Assembly: GCF_001189235.2 (NCBI RefSeq)
Contig: NZ_LFIP02000006.1
Coordinates: forward strand, 1-64,000
DNA length: 64,000 nt
Direction: 5' to 3'
Source of the DNA: Bradyrhizobium embrapense
Lineage (GTDB): Bacteria > Pseudomonadota > Alphaproteobacteria > Rhizobiales > Xanthobacteraceae
Part shown: one piece after another, positions 34,535 through 44,965 of the stretch
Position numbering within the stretch: the first letter of the stretch is position 1
How the letters are laid out: every line of letters begins with the position of its first letter
Notes under the pieces: generated by a model
The model's input: only the letters and a program-made list of their open reading frames with translations
The model's database searches: none
What the model was told of the DNA's origin: nothing
Program-made: the position numbers and the translations under genes

Positions 34535-35259
34535 GATCTTGCGCCTGGACTCCTACGAGTGGGGTCGCCTCACCCAGGACCGGTCCAAGCGGGACCCGCG
34601 TTGCCTGCACGCGGCGCGCCGCCGGAACTTGGCGATTTCGTCATGGCGAACGGATATTTCGCCAGGGACAACCCGTCTTCATCGGCCAAACAGCTACGCC
34701 TGCTCAGATCGAGATGCTGAGAGGCCGTGACGTCATGCCGAGCAGAAATGTCCGGAGTACAACGTTCACCATCCTGGTGTGTGCCTCACACCGCGCAATG
34801 GCGAGCAGAAGGGCTCATTCGTCTCGAACCGTCGCTGGACGCCGCCTTTGAGCCTGCTGGTTCGGACGAACACTCGCCAGGTGACCAAGCATCCGAGATC
34901 CGAGGCGTCCGCAGTACCATGCGCCGCTCAACTTTTGGGCGATGGATCAATTCGTGCGTCCACCCCGGCAATCTGATCCGATCATGCTGCATCGTCCCGA
35001 TCGGGCAGATGCCAACACATTTTTTTGACACACAGGCGCGAGCTGGCTGAGCGCTGGTGAGTTGCCGAGCGATGCTGCGGAAGCGGGGATGTGTTGCATC
35101 AATCAGCACACGCGAGTCCTGCGAAGAGCGGCAGACTCGTTGACCTGGCTGTCGCAGAGGCGAGCGACCGAGCACCCATGCAAGCTGATGCTGAATTGAG
35201 GACACGTCGTCGCCTTGAGCGACGCCATTTCGCAACTCATTGTGAAATCATTTGAGCGC

Positions 35260-35292
35260 CGTCAGCTTCTCGAAAGCTAATCGCTCCTACCA
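35260..35292 (+). promoter_or_regulatory. tts box of nopX
   Basis: CGTCAGCTTCTCGAAAGCTA followed by ATCGCTCCTACC. The core is identical to those at 18442 and 38067. nopX starts about 190 bases downstream. Confidence 0.88.
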
Positions 35293-35484
35293 TACGGCGT
35301 GAATATCTAGACGGCGATATGCCTATAGATTGTAGCCAAACTGAGCGCTGGGAGCGCTGTGCAATCGGAAGCAAGCGGTAGGAGCCGTTGAGCGCTATTG
35401 ACATTGCTTGCTCGTTGTTCGCCGCGATCTCAGGCTGCGCCACATGGCCAGCTTGTGGTGCGATCTCAAATCAGAGGACGTATG

Positions 35485-37290
35485 ATGTCAGTCAACAATC
35501 TGCCGCTAACCACCAGCTCGAATTTGGCTTTGTCGGGGCTAGCTTCCGGGCCCTCGCCGGCGCGTGACTTTTCAAGCTTCGAGGCGGTGCTGGTCAGTTT
35601 GTCGTTGAAGGGCACGACTGACGAGCATTCCCCACCACAGGGTCCGGCGACCGAGGACTCGGCCAAGCAACTGACGGAGGAACTCACGCAAGAGGTGCGG
35701 AACATCATCCCGCCGGAGATTAAGGCCGCACTGGACGCATGTCAGGAGACCCCCGAGCCGTCCTCTGAGGAAGCCTCCTCCGCTGCGAGCGCCCCAAAGA
35801 TTGCAGAAGCCCCCGTACAAAGCTCCAGACTCACGTGGAACAGCGGCACCCCGACTGAGGCCGAGCTGCAGATTGTGTCGGTGCTGATCCGACACAAGGA
35901 CAAATGCCCGCTGGATTGGAAATCTCTGGGAGATTTGGCCAACGATCCCTCCACACCGCCGGATCTAAAGGCGGCGATCGAGGCACTGCAGCGAGACCCC
36001 GAGCTCTTCTACGCGATAGGTTCGCAAGGCGACGGCCGCTGCGGCGGTAAGATCAAAGCGGGTGATCTCTCCGGCTTCTCCGATCACCACCCGCAAGTTG
36101 CTGAGTTCCAGGAGCAGCGGGCAAAGAACTATACGCAAAACTATATCCCCTCCGACGGCAGCGGCAATGGCGAGCCATCGGTTATGATGCTGACCGATGC
36201 ATTGCGCGAGCTCTATCGCTATTCCGACAACCTGCCCAAGAACCTAAGCCTTTCGGATTTCAAGCAGATCGTCGACGGCGTAGCCAAGACGGGCAAATGC
36301 CCGCCGCAGGTTCTCGCGGCTGCTCAATACTTCCTCGACCATCCGAATGAATGGAAGCAGTTGTATGGCGGCTCGATAGACAAGGTCCACAAAGAGGACT
36401 TCCTGCAGGTTGCTTCATCATCGGTGAATCTCACAAAAGCCGAGCTCGATACGCTCGACACGATCAGCAAGAACCAAAGCGCCTTTTTCGGGAAGGGCGA
36501 CCTGACGCGGGAAAAGCTGGCGAGCATGGCCGACGACAAGAGCCTCGCGCCCGAGGTGCGAAAGGCCGCATCCCAGCTGCTGTCCGACCCTGTGCTGTTC
36601 GGGTTGATGAACAACGCGATTACGGGCTACAAAACCCACCACAAGTTCTTCGACTTCGGCGGCGGCCATACGGTCGATTCCGGTAATATCAGCAAGAGCG
36701 ACTTCAACCAGTTCTTCAACAACATGTCCTGTGCGAACCGCACCGTTCAACATGTGAAGACGCATACCGCCCAAACGGCCGCCGACAAGGACGCGGTCGC
36801 GGACATGACGATGGGCGTGGCAGACCAACCCGACGTCAAGTCTCCCAAAAAGAACGGTGGCGCCTTCATGCACGCAATCAATGACGTGCTCAAGGTTGGC
36901 TCTAAGGTACTCGACTGGGCTGCGACAGCGGTCGGTGTGCTTAGCTTCATTCCAGGCTTGGGCGAATTGGCCGATCTGGCGTCAATGGTGCTCGAAGCCG
37001 AAGCGCAAGCTGCAAATCTTCTTCACACCGCCATCAGCGGTGGCAACATAAAGCAAGCGCTCGAAGAAGCCGGCCTGGGCCTTGCGGCACAGGCGGTAGG
37101 CTGCATCGGCGGCCCTGAGGTCAAATTGGCAATGCGAGAAGGCTTGGTGAAGCAGGCAATTCAAGAAGCGGCCACGGCGGGGGTCAACCTCCCGGTTTCG
37201 GTAGCCCAGTCCTACGCGGAGGACTACCTGAACAACTTGAAGGCTCGCATCGAGTCCGAGCGCATGCAAGCTGCGGGCGCTAACGCCTAG
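35485..37290 (+). CDS. nopX: NopX/NolX, T3SS translocon protein (HrpF family)
   Basis: The start MSVNNLPLTTSSNLALSGLA at 35485 lies 7 bases after AGAGG; another ATG is directly before it. The 601-residue protein is the NolX/HrpF type: two related repeats (RHKDKCPLDWKSLGDLANDP-STPPDLKAAIEALQRDPELF pattern early, NQSAFFGKGDLTREKLASMA later), a glycine- and histidine-rich middle (HHKFFDFGGGHTVDSGNISK), and a C-terminal hydrophobic region (TAVGVLSFIPGLGELADLAS) able to insert into host membranes. It forms the host-side pore for effectors. Lacks a Sec signal, as expected. Confidence 0.93.
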   Translation: MSVNNLPLTTSSNLALSGLASGPSPARDFSSFEAVLVSLSLKGTTDEHSPPQGPATEDSAKQLTEELTQEVRNIIPPEIKAALDACQETPEPSSEEASSAASAPKIAEAPVQSSRLTWNSGTPTEAELQIVSVLIRHKDKCPLDWKSLGDLANDPSTPPDLKAAIEALQRDPELFYAIGSQGDGRCGGKIKAGDLSGFSDHHPQVAEFQEQRAKNYTQNYIPSDGSGNGEPSVMMLTDALRELYRYSDNLPKNLSLSDFKQIVDGVAKTGKCPPQVLAAAQYFLDHPNEWKQLYGGSIDKVHKEDFLQVASSSVNLTKAELDTLDTISKNQSAFFGKGDLTREKLASMADDKSLAPEVRKAASQLLSDPVLFGLMNNAITGYKTHHKFFDFGGGHTVDSGNISKSDFNQFFNNMSCANRTVQHVKTHTAQTAADKDAVADMTMGVADQPDVKSPKKNGGAFMHAINDVLKVGSKVLDWAATAVGVLSFIPGLGELADLASMVLEAEAQAANLLHTAISGGNIKQALEEAGLGLAAQAVGCIGGPEVKLAMREGLVKQAIQEAATAGVNLPVSVAQSYAEDYLNNLKARIESERMQAAGANA

Positions 37291-38066
37291 TCGGATCACA
37301 CTATCCGTCAAAATAAGGCTGAAAACGCTGGTCGAGCTTGTGCGGCTTACGCGCGGTCGGGTCTCCCTGTCGAGCAGTCGGTCGCGCAAGCTCTACCATC
37401 CTCGATGCCGCGCGCCGGATCCGAGGAACTTGCTCGCTCTTCACTGCTCACAATTTATGTAGGCCGCGCCCGATCGCGCGAGGGCCGACCTCAAATCCAG
37501 TCTGCCGCTGCGAAGGTCAATCGGCTGCAAATGCAGCCCAGCAAGAAGGTCGATGCATTAAAGCGGCGCGACAGAACCGGTCAGAAGTGCGGAGCCTGCC
37601 GGCTTGCGCAAGGATCAGGAGCATGCTGATCGCAGAGCGCCAGGGCGAAGGACCCCTTTTCGAGCGGCAGGCTGCTGTTCGCTCTCGTGAAGGCGGACCC
37701 CGATTGACGGATCCTTCATGAGCCCTCCAGGACCGGGGGATCATCCTTGACCGCTGACTCGCCGTCAATCTCGCTTTCTACCCCGCTCCAAACCAGGTCA
37801 AGCTCCGTCCCGCTGCGCCCGGCCGCAAGAAAATTGTCGAAAGGCCCCGCGGGCATCGAAAGCGACGTCAGCCCGGGACTGCAGCGCAGTCGACTTCAAA
37901 ACGCGATCTATTAATAGTCGCGTTAACATCCGCCTGCTGAAGCTTTCGACTTGATGAGCAGCGATCCGACGCGATCGAGCTCTACAAACGAAGGTTTGTC
38001 CTGGTACATACCATCTGATCTGCAGCTTTCGCAGATCCAGCATCGGCCCATTGCATTTTATAGACC

Positions 38067-38102
38067 TCGTCAGCTTCTCGAAAGCTAACGTTTGCACATT
38101 GG
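38067..38102 (+). promoter_or_regulatory. tts box of the nopC-nopA-rhcV operon
   Basis: TCGTCAGCTTCTCGAAAGCT followed by AACGTTTGCACATTGG, a near-perfect match. nopC starts about 50 bases after its end. Between nopX and this box (37291-38066) I see no gene. Confidence 0.9.
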
Positions 38103-38153
38103 TGGGCGGAGACTGCCTCCATTGGCACAATTGAATTGACATAGGAGAACCCG

Positions 38154-38450
38154 ATGCGCGTTACAAGCTCCAGCCCCACTGGGCACGTTGATGCCGACCT
38201 CCATGCGGCTGGCGGCAAAAGCAGCGGCAAAAACGGATCTCATAAACCTGACGAGCGCGATGATCATGGCCGATCGCCAGACGCGAACATTCCCGTAAAC
38301 GGCGGCGCGTCCACTCCAAGCGGAACCTCACGAGAAGCCGCTATGCAGCAAGCATTCAACGTCGCTCTCGGAGCTGCTGCTCTACAGATTGCAAATAGTG
38401 CAATGAGTCGTTTCCACGACGTCATGGCCGAAACAGAAGAGGATTCCTGA
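38154..38450 (+). CDS. nopC: NopC, small T3SS-secreted protein
   Basis: The ATG follows AGGAG. The 98-residue product has a polar, serine/glycine-rich first half (MRVTSSSPTGHVDADLHAAG) and a helical second half (AAMQQAFNVALGAAALQIAN). It is the first gene behind the tts box and directly upstream of nopA, the position of nopC in other rhizobia. NopC is secreted and needed for normal symbiosis on some hosts. Confidence 0.8.
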   Translation: MRVTSSSPTGHVDADLHAAGGKSSGKNGSHKPDERDDHGRSPDANIPVNGGASTPSGTSREAAMQQAFNVALGAAALQIANSAMSRFHDVMAETEEDS

Positions 38451-38523
38451 CGTCGCATGTTGCGGCATCAGGAAAATAAGAGCCGCACGTTGCGGCGAAA
38501 TTCGAGCACACAGGAGAACTATT

Positions 38524-38757
38524 ATGAGTAATGGCGTTGGTGCGTCTCATACCTCGACGGCAGGTGGTGCAATTGGCACCGCTACTGCTGCCGCTGGCTC
38601 CACGGCGGCTGAAGTTGCCGGCGAGGCGGCATTCAACCGGCAAATGGCCGCTCTGACTGCCCAAAGCACTAAGGCTACTGAGAGGGATGTGGAACTTCGC
38701 GTCGTCTCGACCGAGCTCTCGACCGTCAAGAAAGTAGCCGACGAGCGGGTGCAGTAA
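38524..38757 (+). CDS. nopA: NopA, T3SS pilin/needle subunit
   Basis: A 77-residue, alanine- and threonine-rich protein (MSNGVGASHTSTAGGAIGTA, AAEVAGEAAFNRQMAALTAQ) behind AGGAG. Small size, lack of Sec signal and a helical C-terminus fit the needle/pilin class, and the place between nopC and the sctD-like gene matches rhizobial nopA. Confidence 0.85.
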   Translation: MSNGVGASHTSTAGGAIGTATAAAGSTAAEVAGEAAFNRQMAALTAQSTKATERDVELRVVSTELSTVKKVADERVQ

Positions 38758-38824
38758 GGGATGAGGCGGGGCGATGTACGTCGCCCAGTTTCCCGGGCTG
38801 CCTAGTCCGTGAAGTCGCAACGGG

Positions 38825-38845
38825 CCGTACGGTTCTGCCGTACGG
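38825..38845 (+). terminator. Intercistronic palindrome pair after nopA
   Basis: CCGTACGG occurs twice, separated by TTCTG; each unit is self-complementary and the two pair with each other. It lies in the 115-base gap between nopA and the next gene and has no U-tract, so it is more likely an RNA-stability or attenuation element than a full terminator. It could raise nopC-nopA mRNA over the machinery genes downstream. Confidence 0.45.
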
Positions 38846-38872
38846 TTCCGTTCGCTGTTCAGGAGAGCGACC

Positions 38873-39760
38873 GTGAATGAACCACATTGCCAGCGCTTCG
38901 AAGTGCTGCTGGGGTGCTATTCTGGGCTGACAGGCACAGTGGGGGTCGGATCGTGTCTGATCGGCAGCAGCTTCGATGCTGATTTAATCTTTGTCGAGCA
39001 AGGCCTCGAGCCGCACCATCTTCGTGTCACGCCGCATTTCAACTCGATCGAGATCGAGGCATTGGCGAGCGACGTTCGTGTCGAGGGGCGTGAGACTGTT
39101 TTGCCAAACACGCCCATCATTGTCCCTCTTCCTGCCGTCCTTCATGCCGGAGAAATGTCGATCCGGTGGTCTATCGAGGGTCTCGAAAAAGCTGGCTCTA
39201 TCGATCGTCGGCGTGTATCGCTCGCCGGACTCGCCATGGTCGTTATCAGCTTTGCCGCGGTTGGCACATTCTCGACCAGTTTTGTCCAGACCGACACGGC
39301 TGCAGTGCCAAGTTCGCCTCCTGCCGCGGACGTTTCACCCAAGCTGGCGCTCAGCGCTCCTGATGCTCCGGCCACCGATACAACTGCGGAGCTGCTACAA
39401 GAGGAAGTTGACAGAGCAGGCCTTGTCGGCATCAAAGTTGGCTCCGCGCCCGGCGTTGTCACCGCCGACGGCAGCGTTACGCCCGCTGGACTTGCCACTT
39501 GGCAGAACATCCAGCAACGGTTGGATCGCGATAGCAACGGCGCTTATACGCTCGTCAATGCAGTCGTCGTCAAGGATGAGAAGACACCCTCTGCGATTGG
39601 GATCCAGGCTGTGTGGCGCGGCAGCGACCCTTATATCGTCATTGCTGGTCAAAAATACTTTGTGGGCGCGCTTTTGAGCAATGGATGGACCGTCAACGGA
39701 ATTGAGGAAGGGCGTGTGTTGCTGAGCCGGAATGGCCGGCTTGCCGCTCTGTCCTATTAG
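38873..39760 (+). CDS. SctD-like T3SS inner-membrane ring protein
   Basis: A GTG start behind AGGAG gives 295 residues. The first ~105 residues form an FHA-like cytoplasmic domain (FEVLLGCYSGLTGTVGVGSC, LEPHHLRVTPHFNSIEIEAL), then one membrane helix (LAGLAMVVISFAAVGTFSTS) and a periplasmic part with a ring-building domain (LVNAVVVKDEKTPSAIGIQA). This is the SctD/YscD layout in short form. It would pair with RhcJ. In rhizobial T3SS clusters a gene of this kind (y4yQ in NGR234) lies in the operon of rhcV. Confidence 0.75.
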   Translation: MNEPHCQRFEVLLGCYSGLTGTVGVGSCLIGSSFDADLIFVEQGLEPHHLRVTPHFNSIEIEALASDVRVEGRETVLPNTPIIVPLPAVLHAGEMSIRWSIEGLEKAGSIDRRRVSLAGLAMVVISFAAVGTFSTSFVQTDTAAVPSSPPAADVSPKLALSAPDAPATDTTAELLQEEVDRAGLVGIKVGSAPGVVTADGSVTPAGLATWQNIQQRLDRDSNGAYTLVNAVVVKDEKTPSAIGIQAVWRGSDPYIVIAGQKYFVGALLSNGWTVNGIEEGRVLLSRNGRLAALSY

Positions 39761-39793
39761 CCTTTCAGGACGCAGGTAAGGAAGCAAACTGCC

Positions 39794-40333
39794 ATGACTA
39801 GGCTGCCCCCGAATCCCGTCGAGTCTGGCACCTCTTTTCAGGGACCAAACGTTGATCATCATGCATCTGGCATCACGCCGGGCAGTTCTCGAGCAAGGTC
39901 CATCGGGATTGACCGGACGCGTGGCAATGATGACAAGAGCCGCAGCGCACTTCGCCGGCATAGTGAGGCGCCGGATCACTTGGTTGAAGCCACGATCGAT
40001 AGCGCGCTCGAACTCAGCTCGATCAATGCGATTTCGCGCGTCAATCTCGACGAGGCTCGCGCCAAGCCAGGTCAGATTGAGCCAGGCTCGGAACTCGCTT
40101 GGCTTAACGGGCCTAATCTCGCGCATAGCCTGCTCTCGTTCGTGACGCCGCGCCTACGTCATTCGCACGTTCTGCGTCCCGAACAACACGGCCCTCTTTT
40201 GGAGCGTTTAGCCAATACGCTATCTGCTGCCCCGGAGGACTTGGTGGCACGTGAAGGAGCCGCCCTTCTGCAGCTGGAGCTGCAGCGGCTAATCTTGCTC
40301 CGGCAGAGCCACAACGGCTTGATCAAAGGCTAG
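39794..40333 (+). CDS. T3SS operon protein of unknown function (179 aa)
   Basis: The ATG follows AAGGAAG. The N-terminal ~60 residues are polar and probably disordered; the C-terminal ~100 are helical (ATIDSALELSSINAISRVNL, LEQ-type helices such as HGPLLERLANTLSAAPEDLV). It sits between the sctD-like gene and a TPR-like gene with a 2-base gap to the latter. I do not recognise a family. By position it may be an accessory export or chaperone component. Confidence 0.6.
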   Translation: MTRLPPNPVESGTSFQGPNVDHHASGITPGSSRARSIGIDRTRGNDDKSRSALRRHSEAPDHLVEATIDSALELSSINAISRVNLDEARAKPGQIEPGSELAWLNGPNLAHSLLSFVTPRLRHSHVLRPEQHGPLLERLANTLSAAPEDLVAREGAALLQLELQRLILLRQSHNGLIKG

Positions 40334-40335
40334 CG

Positions 40336-40764
40336 ATGGCCGATCCAGACAAATTGCAATACGCCGCATCTACACAGCCGTCAAACGTTTCCGAAGCCGA
40401 TGCTCTCGAGCTGGTCACTGGTCCGGAGCGAGATTTGCTCTGCGTGCTTTCTTATATTTATCTATCGTGCGGGCAAAGCGCAAAGAGCCTGGCTCTGTTG
40501 CGGCTGGTTGCTCACGAACAGTCTCGAGACATCGGCCTGCTGCGGATCCTGGCCTATGCTCTCATCTCGGAGCGTCGCGGTGACGAAGCACTGTCGGTAT
40601 TGGATCGGCTTGACCAACTAGATGACGAGCCATCCTCATCTATGCCCTTGATGCTAATGCGCAGCCACGCCCTACGCCACGCCGGCCGCATGACCGAAGC
40701 GCAGGCCACCTTCAAGCGTTATGTCTCATTGCGGGGCAACACTGCTGCAGCTAGGCAACAATAA
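40336..40764 (+). CDS. TPR-like T3SS accessory protein, possible SctG-type chaperone
   Basis: A 142-residue helical protein. Repeats of the TPR kind are visible: LSYIYLSCGQSAKSLALLRL, LRILAYALISERRGDEALSV and RSHALRHAGRMTEAQATFKR. Size and position near the needle genes and rhcV resemble SctG/SctY TPR chaperones. It starts 2 bases after the preceding stop and 8 bases before rhcV, so it is firmly in the operon. Confidence 0.65.
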   Translation: MADPDKLQYAASTQPSNVSEADALELVTGPERDLLCVLSYIYLSCGQSAKSLALLRLVAHEQSRDIGLLRILAYALISERRGDEALSVLDRLDQLDDEPSSSMPLMLMRSHALRHAGRMTEAQATFKRYVSLRGNTAAARQQ

Positions 40765-40772
40765 GGCTTTTC

Positions 40773-42884
40773 ATGGCCAACGTTTTACGAAATCTCATCA
40801 CGCGCGCGCCCGCGCACCCGGATTTGATGGTCGCGCTGATGCTTCTTCTAGCGATCGGAATGATGATCATGCCGATCCCGATCGTCGTGATCGATATGCT
40901 GATCGGCTTCAATCTGGGCTTTGCCATATTGCTGCTGATGGTCGCCCTGTATCTCAACACGCCACTCGACTTTTCGTCGCTGCCGGGCGTCATCCTGATA
41001 TCCACAGTTTTTCGCCTCGCCCTTACCGTTGCAACGACGCGGCTGATCCTGTCCGAGGGTGACGCCGGCAGCATCATCCATACGTTCGGCGATTTCGTCA
41101 TATCCGGCAACATCGCCGTCGGCATTGTCATATTCCTGATCGTAACCATGGTGCAATTCATGGTTCTCGCCAAGGGCGCCGAACGAGTGGCAGAGGTGTC
41201 GGCGCGCTTCACGCTTGATGCGCTCCCGGGCAAGCAAATGGCGATCGACGCGGAACTGCGCAACGGCCATATCGACCAGCATGAAGCCCGCAGCCGGCGC
41301 GGCGTGCTGGAGCGGGAAAGCCAGCTTCACGGCGCAATGGACGGCGCCATGAAATTCGTGAAGGGCGATGCCATCGCCGGACTCGTAGTCATTTGTATCA
41401 ACATGCTAGGTGGCATCACGATCGGCTCGCTCTCCAGGGGCATGTCCCTTGAGGAGGCGATGCATCAATACACTATCCTGACAATCGGTGATGCGCTCAT
41501 TTCGCAGATCCCAGCGCTGCTGCTGTCAATTACAGCCGCAACCATTGTCACTCGTGTCAACGGCCCTTCCAGACTCAATCTCGGCGCTGATATCGTCAAC
41601 CAGCTTACGGCCAGCACCCAAGCGCTCCGGCTGGCTGCCTGCGTCCTGCTTGTGATGGGACTCGTTCCTGGCTTCCCTTTGCCCCCCTTTGTCATACTGG
41701 CCGCGCTCTTTTCCGCCGCCAGCTTTGTCAAGGTTGGCGTGCCAGAGAGCAAGACCGCTCCCGAGGCCGGCGTCAGTCCCACCGGTTCGGCTCCCGCGGC
41801 CACGCAGAGTCAGAAGCAAACCGTGCCGGCCGAAGCACTCCCGATTACGCTGTTGCTGGCGCCGAACCTCATGCAGGCAATGGACGTGGGGGAGCTCGGG
41901 CGGTGCGTCGCACGGGTTTCGGCACTGGTCTCAGCTGATCTGGGCATCACAATTCCACGAATTCCCGCTCAAAGCGCCAACCACCTGGCCCGATCGCAAT
42001 TCAGTGTGGCCGTCGAGGGCGTGCCCGTAGAAGAGGGCGCTATTGATCCGACAAAGCTCTTGCTTGATGACGATGTGGCGAACATCGAATTGAGCGGCAT
42101 CCCTTTCTGGCCCGATCCAGACACGAATCGGATCTGGATCGAACAGGGCCATGCGGCTGCTCTCAAGGCGGCCGGCATAGGGCATCACGGACCGAGCGAA
42201 ATCATCGCCTTGCGCGTCCGGTCTACGCTGACGCGCTATGCACAGCGCTTGGTTGGCATTCAGGAAACGCGCCAGTTGCTTGGCCGGATGGAGCAGGAAT
42301 ATGCCGATCTGGTGAAGGAGGTGCTGCGCACGACACCGATTCCTCGGATCGCGGATGTCCTGCGTCGTCTGCTAGACGAGGGCATCCCCATCCGGAACAC
42401 CCGCTTGGTTCTGGAAGCGCTTGCGGAATGGAGCGAACGGGAGCAAAACGCTGTACTGCTCACCGAATATGTGCGCTCTGTTCTGAAGCGGCAGATCTGT
42501 CACCGCTATGCCAACGCACATCGCGTTGTGGCTGCCTTTATCGTTGAGCGCGAGACTGAGGATATCGTGCGGGGTGCCGTGCGCGAGACCGCCGTCGGCC
42601 CGTACCTCGTTTTGGAGGACCGGCAAAGCGAAATGCTGCTCTCCCAATTTCGCCAGATCCATTCGAGCATCGCGCGCAGCAAAAACCAGCCAGTTATTCT
42701 GGGTTCGATGGATATCCGACGTTTCGTTCGCGGCTTTCTCACCCGCAACGGAATCGACCTACCTGTCCTTTCTTATCAAGACCTCGCCGCAGATTTCACG
42801 GTCCAGCCGATCGGATCCGTGAAGCTAGCACCTGCCAAGGACAAGAGCCCTTCGCCGGGCGGTCTCCTGAGCGCTGCGAGTTGA
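40773..42884 (+). CDS. rhcV: RhcV, T3SS major export apparatus protein (SctV)
   Basis: A 703-residue protein of the SctV/FlhA family. The N-terminal half has about eight membrane helices and the FHIPEP family marks (VVIDMLIGFNLGFAILLLMV, TVFRLALTVATTRLILSEGD, FTLDALPGKQMAIDAELRNG, RRGVLERESQLHGAMDGAMK). The C-terminal cytoplasmic part (residues ~360-690) forms the substrate-docking nonamer ring (IPRIADVLRRLLDEGIPIRN). Length is normal and no damage is seen. Confidence 0.95.
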   Translation: MANVLRNLITRAPAHPDLMVALMLLLAIGMMIMPIPIVVIDMLIGFNLGFAILLLMVALYLNTPLDFSSLPGVILISTVFRLALTVATTRLILSEGDAGSIIHTFGDFVISGNIAVGIVIFLIVTMVQFMVLAKGAERVAEVSARFTLDALPGKQMAIDAELRNGHIDQHEARSRRGVLERESQLHGAMDGAMKFVKGDAIAGLVVICINMLGGITIGSLSRGMSLEEAMHQYTILTIGDALISQIPALLLSITAATIVTRVNGPSRLNLGADIVNQLTASTQALRLAACVLLVMGLVPGFPLPPFVILAALFSAASFVKVGVPESKTAPEAGVSPTGSAPAATQSQKQTVPAEALPITLLLAPNLMQAMDVGELGRCVARVSALVSADLGITIPRIPAQSANHLARSQFSVAVEGVPVEEGAIDPTKLLLDDDVANIELSGIPFWPDPDTNRIWIEQGHAAALKAAGIGHHGPSEIIALRVRSTLTRYAQRLVGIQETRQLLGRMEQEYADLVKEVLRTTPIPRIADVLRRLLDEGIPIRNTRLVLEALAEWSEREQNAVLLTEYVRSVLKRQICHRYANAHRVVAAFIVERETEDIVRGAVRETAVGPYLVLEDRQSEMLLSQFRQIHSSIARSKNQPVILGSMDIRRFVRGFLTRNGIDLPVLSYQDLAADFTVQPIGSVKLAPAKDKSPSPGGLLSAAS

Positions 42885-42901
42885 GACAGCACGAGCAGGC
42901 C

Positions 42902-43498
42902 ATGAATTCAAGTGGAACCAAACGTCGGCGGCGCTTGTGCTTCGCTAGTCCAGGCCCATGGTCGATTCTGCCTGCGATCATCACTATTATGATGCTCACC
43001 GGTTGCGCGAGCCTGTCCGATCGTCGCCAGCAGTGGTCCACGTCAGACCTAGCAGACGCCAGAGAGTTTGATCCGGCCATGCGCGACCGCATCTCGCGCG
43101 CTCTCACTGATGCTGATGAGCAGAATCTACGCGCGGCCCTGGACCAACGACCGGACAACGTCAATGCGGCAATTTCTCTTGCGCGGGCCTTGTTGGCGCG
43201 AAACTCCTCAGATCAGGCACTTCAGGTGCTCAATGAGGTACTATTGGCAGCCCCCGGCGACCTGCGCGCATTGAATGCAAAGGGCGTCGTGCTCGACCAA
43301 CAGGGGCGCCACGAGGAGGCGCAAGTGCTATACCGTCAAGGCCTCGCGATCGAGCCCACAAGTTCAATGTTGCGCAACAATCTCAAGCTGTCGGCTGCAC
43401 TTGAAGGCAAGACGGGCAGCCGAAACTCCAATCAAGAGTTGCAAACTGGCGACCAGCACGCGTTAGCCAGATCGAGATCTCACAGCCAACAGCGGTAA
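42902..43498 (+). CDS. TPR lipoprotein at the end of the rhcV operon
   Basis: The ATG at 42902 is preferred to a TTG overlapping the rhcV stop. The 198-residue product has a lipoprotein leader (LPAIITIMMLTGCASLS, lipobox LTGC) and two or more TPR units (NVNAAISLARALLARNSSDQ, LRALNAKGVVLDQQGRHEEA, YRQGLAIEPTSSMLRNNLKL). TadD-like lipoproteins of this kind accompany the Tad pilus; with the CpaC/CpaD-like pair at 21.7-23.8 kb it is the third Tad-type part in this T3SS. It corresponds by position to y4yS of NGR234. Confidence 0.75.
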   Translation: MNSSGTKRRRRLCFASPGPWSILPAIITIMMLTGCASLSDRRQQWSTSDLADAREFDPAMRDRISRALTDADEQNLRAALDQRPDNVNAAISLARALLARNSSDQALQVLNEVLLAAPGDLRALNAKGVVLDQQGRHEEAQVLYRQGLAIEPTSSMLRNNLKLSAALEGKTGSRNSNQELQTGDQHALARSRSHSQQR

Positions 43499-44965
43499 AT
43501 CGCAATGCCTACCATGTCGGTCGTCTGACCGACAGACAGCTGGATAATGATCTCGTGCAGAGATTACAGGGCACATTTGATTTCGAACGATGTTGTCGCG
43601 AGGAGCCCAACCTTATCGTGTACAATCGCGAGAGCCGAGTGCCCTCTCTTGGCTGGATGGCGTGAGCCCGACACGCGCTCGCTTCGATGGAGCAGGCCTC
43701 TACCCTCAATTAGAAGCCAATAGGTTCAAACCGATCTTTCACACGACTGCCTAACCAAGTCATCCAGCCACTATTCCATATCTTGAATTTACCCATTCTC
43801 GGGCAGCGGATCCTTGAATCGTCCGACCACTTCAACGAGGACACGCAGTCGAACAATTAAAATATCTCTCAAGCTCCGCAACTGCACGATCTTCCCAATC
43901 TGCAGCTTGCGCGAGCAATGAGCCCCCTTGGATTGGCCGAAATGCGGCAGCCTGCCGGCACAGAGACGCAATCGCGCGATAGCGGCGCACATTTTCCATA
44001 ACGGCCAGTCCGATCATGTGAAGATATTTCCCCTGCGGTCCCAGGCGAGAACTTGCTGCATAACAGTTTTTGATCCGTTAGCGGCAAGGCCGAAAGGCGT
44101 GAATGGTTGGCAGATTCTTGCCGCCTTGACAGCCGAAGAACTTTTTTGAGGAGGACGTCTTCCATCAAGCGCGCCTCGGCGATGCCGGCCAAGGTCGCCA
44201 TTGCTCCGCGTTTGCTCGGCAACAAACTCAGCCAGGCAAGAGCATAGATGACGAACAGGATCGAGCGCGCTTCTCGGCTTACACATCAATCAAGCGGCCT
44301 GCAATGCTGGTTGGCTTCTAATGTGAAGTCACAAGCGGCCAACGCGTTGTCAACCCCTTGATGAGGCCAAGGATTGGGATCGCCCCCGACGCAGTTTGAC
44401 ATCCCTTGGTGCCAGTCCGAGCCTCGGTCCCATGCCACGCGACAGGGCTAATTCTGCGCAGTCCAGGCTGACCGATCCCTAGCCCGAACCAGCGGCTCGC
44501 TGGAGCTCGGGACACTAAGCGTACCTGTCAGCATGACAGCCCCGCGGGGGCTGCACTCTCGACGTCAGCGCATCATCTTTCCCCTCCAATTGAGAGTCTG
44601 GTTTTCGATTTGCAGCCCTAGGCCACAAGTACCTGCTGCCTTTCCGGGCGGCGCTTCGGCCAAGGCAGACGTCTCCGATCTAGAATCAACTCGCCAAAGC
44701 ATACAGGTGACGGTACGTGTAGTTTGCAGCAGACTGCTGTACGAGCGCACGATTTACGATGGCACGCTGGAGCGCTCGCACCGCGATTTGGGGCACTCAG
44801 ATGATCACGCCTGTTCGGCGGCACTGGAGTCCAAAAGAACTATTCAATTCTCTTACGTCAAGGATGTTCAATGCTGAGCCGTCCGCTATTTGTGCGCGCT
44901 GGAACAAATTGTGGCCTGACCTATGCACGGTATATGACGCTCGGCACCTTAAATAAGAGTTAGCC

